16,413 nucleotides of DNA from assembly GCF_001949145.1 (NCBI RefSeq), contig NW_019091684.1, positions 115,474-131,886 on the forward strand, written 5' to 3'. The position numbers were made by a program, and so were the translations under genes. This DNA comes from Acanthaster planci (lineage: Eukaryota > Echinodermata > Asteroidea > Valvatida > Acanthasteridae). A model generated the notes under the pieces. It ran no database searches. It saw only the letters and a program-made list of their open reading frames with translations, and was not told the origin of the DNA. Positions 1 through 8,733 of this stretch are shown here, in pieces. Positions within the stretch are counted from its first letter, which is position 1. Each line of letters begins with the position of its first letter.

Positions 1-104
1 GCTGCCCTAGCTAACGCTCATGAGTTCATTTTGGGATTTCCAGATGGCTATGACACCGTTCTCGGGGAACGAGGAGTGACAATATCCGGTGGACAAAAAC
101 AAAG
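1..104 (+). CDS. ABCB8: ABCB8 exon with ABC signature motif
   Basis: The frame is open from base 1 and reads [10 protein letters not shown]...ISGGQKQ, then the first two bases of an Arg codon. The donor is AAAG|GTACAT at 105-106. The Arg codon is completed by the G at 548, which gives the invariant SGGQKQR-IAIARA. The exon starts before the window. Its wording (ANAHEFI, FPDGYDT, GERGV) is the stretch that best separates ABCB8 from ABCB10. Confidence 0.92.
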
Positions 105-2984
105 GTACATGTATGTCTTTGACGTTGTCAGTTATTACATTGGCCTGAAATGTTTGGCAGTTGTTCTCTGAATATGCATGTACAGTACCAAACATTGGTA
201 CAGTCAGGGTTTGGCCATGAGACAAAACCTGTGAGTTGGCTGCTATGGCAACAGCCAGTGACCTCAGAAGGCCCCCCGTGACACCAACAATAAATGTTTC
301 CATAGCCATTGTGTGGCCATAGTTTAAACACCATGACCTTGAGGGTGATTAATTGCAGTACGTTTAAAGCTTGCTTCCCATAATGTTTGACATTGCAAAT
401 TTGTTCAGCATGACATATGACATGACATTTTGACAGCACATATTTGGGTTTATGTAATCTTGGCAAATTTCCTGGCAAAAGTGGCCAAGGGGCTATTGTT
501 ACTGAACAAAATGTGGCATAGTGTGTCTTCCAAATTGTTTCCTGTAGGATTGCAATAGCTCGTGCATTAATCAAGAACCCATCCATCTTAATTCTTGATG
601 AAGCGACGAGCGCCCTGGATGCAGAGTCTGAAAGAGTTGTACAGGAGGCCATAGATAAGGTGTCTAAAGGTATGTCAGTTCCAATGCCTTCCTAGTATGG
701 GGTGTATTGTTAGACCTATGAACCTTTCTAAAAGTTCAAGCCCTAACTCATGTTAATGTGAAAAGTAAACATGATGTATTTAATGCTCTACTTATTGGAC
801 TGAGGGATTTTCTAACTGTTTACGGCACCAAATTCAAGTTTCAGTGAAATCCATCTCTTTTACTAAATAATTGCTGAGAATTTAATGAAGTTCAGCAAAA
901 CGTCCTGAAAAGTTCATTAATTTGAAGGAAATTCTCCAGAATTTTCCAATATCTCTTTGTCAGATTTCATTTGACTACTGTTTCCTTCACGATTTTTTTC
1001 AAACTTTCCAAAGTTTAAATCTTTTTTAAGTGATGCTGACAGCCTTCAAAGTGATGTGCATATTCATGAGCAGAACTGAGCAGAGCATGGCACTGAATCT
1101 CAATGTTGCACTAATTTGTGCACAGAAAATTTCTAGATTTTCTTAACCACTGCTATGGCAGATTTTAGTTTCATAACCTTTTAAAAAGTAACTTCTGTAA
1201 ATCTGAATCAAATCAATAAAGCAAGAAATGGTACTTTTGGCGTGGGATTTTGCCCATCCAAGATGGCCACCAGATTGTTGGTTGGCCATTGATACCCAGA
1301 ACTTTGGGGGTGTCTCCACCCCACATACAGGCATCCCTTTCTTGACAGTGCCAAACAATGTGACGGAAGAGTTTTTGGTTCCCACAGAAAATATTTGAAA
1401 ATGGCTCGAAGCGCCCAAGATACCAGTGCCAAAGACAAAGCTACTGAGATTGAAAAATTGTCCACTCCACACATTGGACCAGATCTGTCAGCGAGCTGTC
1501 TTGTTATGTCCGATTTTACCCTTTTTGTTTTTGTAGGTCGTACGGTCCTTGTCATTGCTCATAGACTGAGTACTATCAGGAATGCAGATTTTATTGCAGT
1601 ACTTGACAATGGGAAAATTCAGGAGGTATGACAGAAGGGTAAACTGTTTTTGTAAAGTGTGCTTAAAGGAACCAGGAGGTAGAAATATTTTTATCAACTT
1701 TACTAAACACTCTTGAACTTGCATCTTTGGGTTTCAATTGACCTGATTTTAGATTTTTGTTATGCAATTTTAACCCATATTTTGATGCTTTTTGGGTTTT
1801 TATGCTAATGTGATTTGCATATTCATGAGCAGAACTGAGCAGAGTATGGCACTGAATCTCAATGTTGCACCGATTTGTGCACAGAAAATTTCTAGATTTT
1901 CTGAACCACTGCTGTGGCAGATTTCATTTTCTTTGGCAATTTATTGCTGTGTAAGTATATGGCAGTAATCCAGCAAAAATCCTTTTCAATGCTCCCAGAT
2001 AAAAAATTTGGGATTCACAATTTGAATATGAAACATGCAACCTGAGCCATGTCTTCCTGGATTTACATCAAAGCAAAAGTGCCTTCGCTTGTCCAGAAAT
2101 GCGTGGTCAATTTTTAATGTTTGAAAAAGTGCACCGTTCAGTTCACGTAACTCAAAAAAGATGTCAAACAGTCTTCATACATGAAAGAAGAGTACAGAGA
2201 TACACAAAAAGTGATTTTGAGAAACATTAATTTCCTGGAACATTTAAGGTTTGCATTTCCCCTCCCTCTTCCCAGGTTCCTCATGTAGTGCCCTTGCCCC
2301 TTAAAACTTGGTCTTTTGCCAGTGAATTTCTTTTCAAAGCATTTTGCTAAACCTGCCAATTTTTATTCATATTTCCAAAGTTTATCATTTTTATTACAGA
2401 TTTCGCTTGAATCCCCATGCTCTCTAAGAGAAGATATCCAAGTTTGAATCAGCCTTTTTTTCAAAAATGATCCCAAACTATTCCAATTTCTGTTGTAGGC
2501 CAACAATTTTGACAGGTGAAAGAAAGAAATTATCAGTATTTAAAGACATGTTGACAGGCATTCAATAGTTTGGAATGTGAAAAAAATGAACACACTGATG
2601 ACCTTAACTTCCTAGATTTCATGTGTATGAATTGAACTAATTATTCCAACAAATATGGTACGTACCAACAAAAACACAACTTTTAAGGGCTTTCTGGAGT
2701 ACATGTAACGTAACGTTGCTTTGTCAAAAATTTTAAAAACAGTGAGGGTTTCGAAATGATGTATTTTCAGCCCTAAAGCCTTCTGCTTTCTCTAGGCACA
2801 CCACAGGGAACCCAAACTATGGGTCCTACTCTCAATGAACCAATCACGAAAAATATGACAACAGAAAAGAAAACAAACAACAGACAGGTTGTTTTTGAAT
2901 CTCCAGCTGGGCACTCACGAGGAGCTGCTCAAGAGAGGTGGGATCTACGCCGAGCTGATCAGGGGTCAAGCTACCAAGAGATGA
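1..2984 (+). CDS. ABCB8: C-terminal half of the ATPase domain of mitochondrial ABC transporter ABCB8 (3' part of gene, four exons)
   Basis: Joining 1-104, 548-669, 1537-1625 and 2907-2984 gives about 130 residues in one frame, with GT...AG at every junction, ending at TGA 2982-2984. Visible in order are the ABC signature SGGQKQR (codons 29-35), the Walker B region ILILDEA followed by the D-loop SALD (codons 50-59), the H-loop VIAHRLST (His at about 84), and the C-terminal [11 protein letters not shown]...YAELI block common to ABCB half-transporters. The wording ANAHEFI...[13 protein letters not shown] and [11 protein letters not shown] is closest, from memory, to ABCB8, the inner-mitochondrial-membrane protein that forms the ATP-sensing subunit of the mitochondrial KATP channel. 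ABCB10 is the main alternative. Walker A, the membrane domain and the targeting peptide lie upstream of the window. The introns are 443, 867 and 1281 bp; the last two each contain a 121-bp repeat copy. The chain stops six residues after the conserved LIRGQ segment, so it lacks the longer tail I recall in mammalian ABCB8. Confidence 0.9.
548..669 (+). CDS. ABCB8: ABCB8 exon with Walker B and D-loop
   Basis: The acceptor is TTCCTGTAG|G and the donor AAAG|GTATGT. Translation [20 protein letters not shown], then [20 protein letters not shown]. Asp-Glu of LILDEA are the Mg2+-coordinating and catalytic Walker B acids. Both are intact, so the ATPase site looks functional. The phase is 2 in and 1 out, matching both neighbouring exons. 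Confidence 0.95.
1051..1171 (+). repeat. Intronic interspersed repeat, copy 1 (121 bp)
   Basis: Bases 1051-1171 match 1810-1930 in the same orientation and without gaps, with about eight differences (roughly 93% identity by eye). The unit begins GTGATGTGCATATTCATGAG. It has no terminal inverted repeats, A-tail or tRNA-like boxes that I can see. It sits in the intron between the Walker B and H-loop exons. Confidence 0.85.
1537..1625 (+). CDS. ABCB8: ABCB8 exon with H-loop histidine
   Basis: The acceptor follows a T-rich tract (CCCTTTTTGTTTTTGTAG|G) and the donor is CAGGAG|GTATGA. The split Gly codon is followed by [20 protein letters not shown] and then VLDNGKIQE. The histidine of VIAHRLST is the H-loop residue that contacts the ATP gamma-phosphate. 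The reading frame happens to stay open upstream to about 1395, but that part is intron and has no homology I recognise. Confidence 0.95.
1810..1930 (+). repeat. Intronic interspersed repeat, copy 2 (121 bp)
   Basis: Second copy of the 1051-1171 unit, in the next ABCB8 intron (1626-2906). The H-loop exon (1537-1625) lies between the copies, but the flanks around each copy are not shared. They look like two insertions of a short element, or a short-range duplication of the repeat alone, rather than duplication of an exon-bearing segment. Confidence 0.85.
2907..2984 (+). CDS. ABCB8: ABCB8 terminal coding exon
   Basis: The acceptor is GAATCTCCAG|CTGGGC. Phase 0 gives [20 protein letters not shown], then QATKR and TGA. 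GTHEELL..GG.YAELI is the C-terminal signature of ABCB half-transporters. No canonical AATAAA follows until 5791-5796; a weaker ATTAAA lies at 5031-5036. The length of the 3' UTR is therefore open. Confidence 0.9.
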   Translation: MGTHEELLKRGGIYAELIRGQATKR

Positions 2985-4427
2985 GGTTTGGAACAATATC
3001 ATCAACTGGATGGAAAAACCTCTAGAATTTCCATCTACATTTCTAAGCACTTTGAATTCAACTGAAGCCCTCGCCATGTGGGTTTGACAGAAATAGGCGT
3101 AATCTGTGATCGAGGCACACTGGAATGATTCTGGGAACTTTGTGTACTTGCGAGTTCACAGTTCAACCATATTGGGAGGCCAAATTTTGGGGCAGTTAAG
3201 CAATGTTTGCCAATCACTGCTTCTTAAAAAATGATTGAGGAAATGTCATTTCAAGTTTGAGGCATGGTTTTGAAACGCAATTTGTGTCTCTAAAGTTGAT
3301 TTGTGAAAACACATTGATTGTGAAGCTCACCTAAGTCGGCCATCTTGAAGGGCCTTGCATTGTTTTAGCTCAGAAACAACTAAAGGTTTACACATGCCAG
3401 TGGCTAACGAAAAGCACTGCCCTCTAAAGTGGCTGATGAGGACCAGGTCTTTCCCCACTAGAGAGGGCCTACATGTGCTCAGAACCAATAACCCAACAGC
3501 TGTTGCCTAACCTTAACCTTAAGACCCAAATCTGCCAAGTTCTCTTAGTCTCTGCTCTTTTGATCCAACCATGCCCATTCAACCAAATCATTGCAGCCCA
3601 ATGACAGATGCACATATTCAGTTAAATTGAACGATGTGGCTACACATGCAGTTAAAAATACTGCTTTGATAGATCAAGTTAGGACAGTCTAGTTAGTGAC
3701 AGTATCTGCCCCGAGCTGAAGTGCACCCTCACCGGCGATAGAAAGACAGATGGTACTAAGTTTTCTAGCCAGGTCCTTGCACGCGTTCAGTGTGCACGCA
3801 AAGGCCATCTATTCCAGACTAAATTCGTCTCGCATACTCATCGTGTCCCGTGCTAGACACGCATTAACTGGCATGCCTGTGTGGTGAGTGCGTACCAAAG
3901 GACTGTCAATTTCATTTCAAAACATGCCCTCTTTTGTTCCTGCTCGGAGCGGATAACACATGTATGTGTTTGACTGATTAGAAGTGCCCATGAGCTATAA
4001 ACACACCAACTTTGCCCTATGTCCATTCACAATGTTTGTAGTGCTACACTGTGTTCACTGAGGGAGTGATTGAAGTTGCAAAAGTGTTACACTGTTGAAT
4101 TGAATATCAATAGCCAGTTCGGTATTTCAGAAAAGTGAGGTCATTCAGGAATGAAGCATGTGTGTAAGGAGGTGCATAGCTGTGCTGATCGGACCAACAA
4201 TTGCATGTGAGCTGCTATTTCCAAATGGCCACGACCAGGCTTCAGTCTTGGCATAGCTGGAATACCAAACCGGCTCATTAAGACCACAAGAGGGATCTTC
4301 TTTTCTATTGCTATGGAGATAGCACCACAGTCCTGGCTCCTCATAAAACATTCTAAAGGATGGGAGTGCAGTTTGGGGGACCGTCATTTCTGGAAGCCAG
4401 CCAAAATTTAAGGAAACTTTCAGGAAA
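2985..4427. other. Non-coding 3' flank of ABCB8
   Basis: No ORF here has homology that I recognise or exon-like splice borders. The first part is presumably ABCB8 3' UTR. Open frames on both strands are under about 85 codons and look like chance. Confidence 0.5.
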
Positions 4428-4582
4428 CAGATGATGTAGAGATTGTGTGTAAAGAGCTGTAATTTTTAAGCATTTTTTAAAATCCCCTCTACCAACCTGT
4501 TGAATCAGATGATGTTGAAACTGTCTAGAGTTGTAAATTTTAATTTTTTTAAAATCTAAAATCCCCAGTACCAATCTTTCTT
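4428..4582 (+). repeat. Imperfect 78-bp tandem duplication
   Basis: Two adjacent units start at 4428 and 4506, both with CAGATGATGT. They share in order GTGTAAAGAGCTGTAA or its variant, a T/A-rich block ending TTTTTTAAAAT, and the pair CCCCTCTACCAACCT / CCCCAGTACCAATCT. They differ by several substitutions and small indels, so the duplication is old. It is non-coding. Confidence 0.7.
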
Positions 4583-4803
4583 CAAATGGTACATTTTACA
4601 GTGTTGTGGTGTATTAGAGCAAAGGTTTCAACGTTAAATAAGTATTTAGAAATTTATACCTCAGACATATCAGACAGTTTCCCTGTTCAACAACATGCAA
4701 CTTGACCGTGTAGTAACATTTCATAATGCCCGCTGATTAATGTTAATGCCCGCTGTGTAAATCATGCACTGGCACCTGGATACGAGACAGTTAAGTCGAT
4801 TCT

Positions 4804-4862
4804 GATTGGTCAAGAGTCTGTGTACACACGGCTTGCCACGCGCTTGCCAAGTCCATATAAGG
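4804..4862 (+). promoter_or_regulatory. Promoter-like CCAAT/TATA pair with CArG box
   Basis: ATTGG within TGATTGGTCA at 4803-4812 is an inverted CCAAT (NF-Y type) box. About 45 bp further on, CCATATAAGG at 4853-4862 is a perfect CArG box, CC(A/T)6GG, and also contains a TATAA-like core. That spacing resembles a CCAAT/TATA promoter, with a start expected near 4885. The first ATG downstream, at 4903, opens only 22 codons. No gene body is evident, so this may be chance. Confidence 0.25.
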
Positions 4863-6409
4863 AGATTTTTTTGGACAACTTGCACAAGGACTATACCATA
4901 AAATGGACGGAGGTGTTTGGGAGAAAGAAAGTAAAATTCTTCAACAAAATTGTTGGAAATCCATATATTGACTTCTTTTGACTCTCTGACTAAATTCAGC
5001 CATACATTGTAGTCAATTCATCTCCTGTTAATTAAATGCTGGTTTGTCAAGAATCTGTTTTATGTTTCCATTTCCGGATCTAATGGCCCTGTCAACTAAC
5101 TTGGCAAAGTGCCATTGCATGGACTTTATGGTGGGGCGGGCATGCGCATGTCTTAACTGGGGGAAAATTAGGCTTTGTCAGAGTTTTCTGTCATGGTACT
5201 CGTGCGAGATCTGAACTACTTGATCACAAAATCAAGCAAACTTGGTCTATGTTAGATGGGTAGTGTGTCGGGGGGAGGTTGACAACTTCAGCATTGAATT
5301 TTTTTTTACCATTATGCATCCTGATCCATGCTTTTGATGCCGTGTACCACCGAAAGAACAAAGGATCACGTGAAACTTTGGTAGATTTTTATTCACTAAG
5401 CGATGGAACAATTGGTTTTTTTAAATGGTGGCAACATCCCTTTGGCCGGAACTCATCTTGTGCATGAACCGGTTTCCATGTGTTTGGCATGGGGTGCACT
5501 GGGCACATATGACCAATTCCTGTTGGAATGTATATTCCACGCACCAGGCCCATGAACAAGCTACATGTAGTTGAAAAATTTCTCATCATCCTGTTGCTTT
5601 CCTTGAGGGGGTGCTTCCAGGTGTACAGAGTCCTCAATTTCTTTTCTCGTTTTAACTTGATGATCCCTGCCTCTTTTCAGACTTTATGTTCAAACTCTAA
5701 TTAAAGATGGAAAAACAATAGAAACAGGGAGATAGAATTTTGTTTCGTTTTATTAATATACTGGATTCGGAAAATTTACTGGTACAGATCAATAAAAACA
5801 CAATCTGCTCCCAGACAATATTCTGTCCAGCTCCCAGCAGAAAGATTATTACAGATTAGTGTACATTAATATTATTGATATATACATGCGCCACTAGGCT
5901 ACTGTAATTTGTGTGGCATTACAGAGTGGATTACGTACAAATTCGATAACTGAACACGCATGTCAATCACAGGGGTTTTGGCATATGGGAAGGCATACAA
6001 GCATGGTTAACGTGACAGAAACGTTACAAGTTGTTTTCAGAAAGGCCAGGTTCTTACCCAGCATTTCAAATGAAAAAGCCTGAAATCGGGTAAAATGTGA
6101 GTTTTGCTGAGCTGTTTATAAAATAGTTCAACTGGATTCATTAAAAAAGGATTTAATCGCACATGCGCAGTTTCAAAAGCCAAATTTGCCTATATTCAAC
6201 GTAACCATTCGGCTGATCAGCCTTCCTTGTGCTGCCCGCTGGTCCTGCATGTTTTTTGCCAAGCGGTTGAAAATGCTGCTAAGGATTTGTTGAACAGCAG
6301 AAGCACATGCACTGTCTGCGAAATAGTCTGGGCCCCAAGCATGCATGGGGCTACAAAGCAGAGAATACTTGGTAAATTATTAACACGGCAAGACACTCTA
6401 CTTCCAGGG
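4863..6409. other. Non-coding spacer with opposed polyadenylation hexamers
   Basis: I see no convincing exon. AATAAA lies on the plus strand at 5791-5796. On the minus strand AATAAA reads from 5754 to 5749. Either could end a transcript of the flanking convergent genes, but both are kilobases from a stop codon. Confidence 0.4.
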
Positions 6410-6411
6410 TA

Positions 6412-6580
6412 CGGCCGATTCATAATAGTGCGCCCTCAAGATTTTGCAACGCGTTGGCCAATCACCGTGCGCGAAAATCTGTCAACCCTTTCCAAGCACG
6501 AAATTGGTCGACAGATTTCGCGCACTGTGACTGGTCAACGCGTTGCAAACTCTTGTTGGCACATTATTGTGAAACGGCCA
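6412..6580 (-). mobile_element. Fold-back MITE, copy 1 (inverted relative to copies 2 and 3)
   Basis: The 169-bp element is almost entirely an inverted repeat. Its left end CGGCCGATTCATAATAGTGC pairs with the complement of its right end (...CACATTATTGTGAAACGGCCA). The arms continue inward through GCAACGCGTTGGCCAATCAC and GCGAAAATCTGTC. TA dinucleotides flank both ends (6410-6411 and 6581-6582), as for a Tc1/mariner-type target duplication. The central loop, CTTTCCAAGCACGAAATT, is the reverse complement of the loop in the other two copies. There is no transposase. Confidence 0.85.
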
Positions 6581-6725
6581 TATCTGTTGGAAAGACCGTC
6601 CCCTGAGAAATGTGCATGGACAGAGTTGTGCATATATATATGGCATTGTTTTTATCTTGAATTTTTTAGTGTGTTCTCATTTTGGCTTTTGCACATCTTA
6701 CTTCGATACTATGCAAAACTGCACC

Positions 6726-6748
6726 AAAAAAAAAATATATATATATAT
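6726..6748 (+). repeat. A-tract followed by (TA)n microsatellite
   Basis: Ten A residues (6726-6735) run into a TA dinucleotide repeat ending at 6748. A short ATATATATATA run also lies near 6634-6644. Confidence 0.9.
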
Positions 6749-6803
6749 CAGGTGGTCTAAAAACATGCATTCACCATCCCCAAATATCTTACTGAATGAG
6801 CCA

Positions 6804-7037
6804 CAGTCGAACCTCGTTACTAAGAGATCCTTTGGACTTATCAAACTACCTTGTTATAACAGGAACCTTGTATGATCAGGAATGAAAACAATGAAAAAGA
6901 AAGGATTGGGACCAAACAATTTCCTAGTCTTACGCAGAATCTTGTATTAAAAGTGCTCTTATTAATTCACCCTAACAGTCCTCAGTCCTCCAACAGGTGA
7001 AGGATTGAGGACTGTTGGGGTTAATGAGGTCAGACTG
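6804..7037 (+). mobile_element. Pogo/Tigger-like MITE, 234 bp
   Basis: The left end is CAGTCGAACCTCGTTACTAA. The complement of the right end is CAGTCTGACCTCATTAACC. These degenerate terminal inverted repeats begin CAGTC and contain ACCTC.TTA, resembling the CAG...ACCTCGTTATA ends of pogo/Tigger elements. TA follows the right end (7038-7039) and CA precedes the left, so one target-site base appears mutated. A second, internal hairpin near the right end has arms 6961-6989 and 7001-7029 around an 11-nt loop, with about 23 of 29 positions matching. No transposase is present. The family assignment is from memory of the termini. Confidence 0.5.
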
Positions 7038-7039
7038 TA

Positions 7040-8088
7040 CTAAGCCAACCCATTAAACAAAACCATTAATCAACCAACACCGATGCGGTCAGTACAGATT
7101 TCAGTTACTTACAAAAATAAAGCCGGCACAAATAAATATTTACTACCACAAAATATACAAAACAAGACTTTTACCAATGCTGTACTTCAAAATTACATTT
7201 CAACTGAATACTAAATGCATGAAAGCTATTAGTTAAATATCCTGACTGAATACACCCTAAGTTTACCGTAACTGGCATGCGTTCATATTACACATGTATA
7301 TTTCCTCTAAAGACACCTCTCTACCATATTCGAACATCCATTATAGTGACGACCTAAATCTTGTCCGGATAGTCATTTTTGAGGCTAGAGATATCGGTGT
7401 GATCATTGGGCAGTATGAACATGTCTTTCATAGATATCTGTATAAACAAATCCAGCCGAACGAATTTGAAGCCATTACTGCGGGGCCATCCTATTCGCAT
7501 GCTCACTCGAGTTAAGACCCCGCCGGAATGGCCTCTCCTCGGATATATCTTTAGAGAGTCCTCCATGGACAAAGGTTTCTCTTATAAGAGTCTAAAAAAG
7601 CCAGTGTCAGACAGCCAAGAAGTGGGACCAAACCCTGGGTTTAAGTCTCAAGAATTTTGAAAAACACCTTGCAATTAGTAAATGAAATAATACTTTTTCA
7701 AATTAAAACACAACAAAATACAGGTTTCCCAGCCAACCATCTCAATTCTGTGGCAAAGTTAACAGAGGATGAAAGTGTAAGTACTATTCCTGGCAGAAAA
7801 TTTGGGGTAAAGCTGAAACCAATAAAAGCTTACCCAAACAATCAGTTTTACAAAACTACTTTGTCATAAAGGGCTAAGGAAGTTGTTTGAATTTTTAAAG
7901 TGTAAACTTTTTTGGAAATAAATAAGAGTTGGCAAGTACTGTTCACGCAAACTACGTTTTACTGTCATTTTGAAAATAAATGAGACTGCTCTGCCTACAT
8001 AAATCGAGAAATACAAAAATACAAACAATAAATGATGCATTTTGTAGTACTTCTTTCAGAGCAATATTTAGGAATACCTGTATGTCAA
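7040..8088. other. Non-coding spacer between two MITEs
   Basis: AT-rich, with several AATAAA hexamers on the plus strand and no supported exon. The longest open frames (84 codons or fewer, around 7294-7660) overlap on both strands and have no recognisable domain. Confidence 0.4.
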
Positions 8089-8090
8089 TA

Positions 8091-8258
8091 CAGGTGTTTC
8101 ATAATAGTGCGCCTCCAAGCGTTGGCAATGCATTGAAAAATCAGAGTGCACAAAATCTGTCGACCCGATGGGCATTTGGAAAGGGTCAACAGATTTCACA
8201 CACTGTGACTGGTCAATCAATACATTACAAACTCTTGGAGGCGTACCATCGTGAATCG
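8091..8258 (+). mobile_element. Fold-back MITE, copy 2
   Basis: 168 bp and clearly related to copy 1. It reads TTTCATAATAGTGCGCCTCC at the left, and GGAGGCGTACCATCGTGAA at the right is its inverted counterpart. The inner arms contain AAATCTGTCGACCC and GGGTCAACAGATTT around the loop GATGGGCATTTGGAAA. TA lies at 8089-8090 and 8259-8260. Beyond the TA are CAA on the left and TTG on the right, so the true terminus may be CAATAC. The left arm is the more decayed. Confidence 0.85.
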
Positions 8259-8260
8259 TA

Positions 8261-8666
8261 TTGAGCCCAATATACGTGTACCCTGGGCGAGGGGTGTCAA
8301 ACAACCCAACATAGTTCCGAGGGGGGGGAATTTTCTGACTGTAAAACTGTAAATGAATTGCCTGGAAATAAGACACTTTTTTTCTTTTTTCAACAGAACA
8401 TTTCAATAAAGCAAACAATAATCCATTGGTCTTTTTCAAACCTTGGCTGTTTCACTAGCTGCAGCTCAGGCTTTTTAACTTTAGGCCACTGGCTTAAACC
8501 TCTCAAGTCTCATCCCCCTGTCAATTCCATTTTTCTGCGACAACCACCTGAAGTGGTGCAACGCAAGGCCATTTTGAAGTGTTCCCATTTGATCGTAACC
8601 ACGAAAGCATCAAACTAATTACAGTGTACATGCCTGTGATGATGCAGAGTCCAAGGTGAGATCTGT
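8261..8666. other. Non-coding spacer
   Basis: Contains a G8 run at 8322-8329 and an AATAAA near 8405. I see no exon. Confidence 0.35.
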
Positions 8667-8733
8667 CAGGATTTTTCCTGGTTACAGGATTTTTTCTCAA
8701 CAGGATTTCCCTGATTTCAGGTTTTTTCAAGCA
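8667..8733 (+). repeat. Degenerate 17-bp tandem repeat, four units
   Basis: Units start at 8667, 8685, 8701 and 8718, each beginning CAGGATTTTT or CAGGTTTTTT/CAGGATTTCC. Spacings of 18, 16 and 17 bp indicate an old minisatellite. It is non-coding. Confidence 0.6.

Noticed and set aside
128-652. Minus-strand frame of 174 codons
   Set aside because: It lies across an ABCB8 intron and the antisense of the Walker B exon. It is a shadow frame.
2797-2906. Alternative acceptor CTCTAG|GCACACCACAGG upstream of the last ABCB8 exon
   Set aside because: After a few residues loosely resembling GTHHE, the frame loses all similarity to ABCB proteins. The acceptor at 2905-2906 restores the conserved [11 protein letters not shown].
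6227-6760. Open frame of 177 codons on the plus strand
   Set aside because: Nearly a third of it runs through fold-back MITE copy 1 and its end lies in the A-tract/TA microsatellite. No protein motif is visible, so it is a by-product of the repeat.
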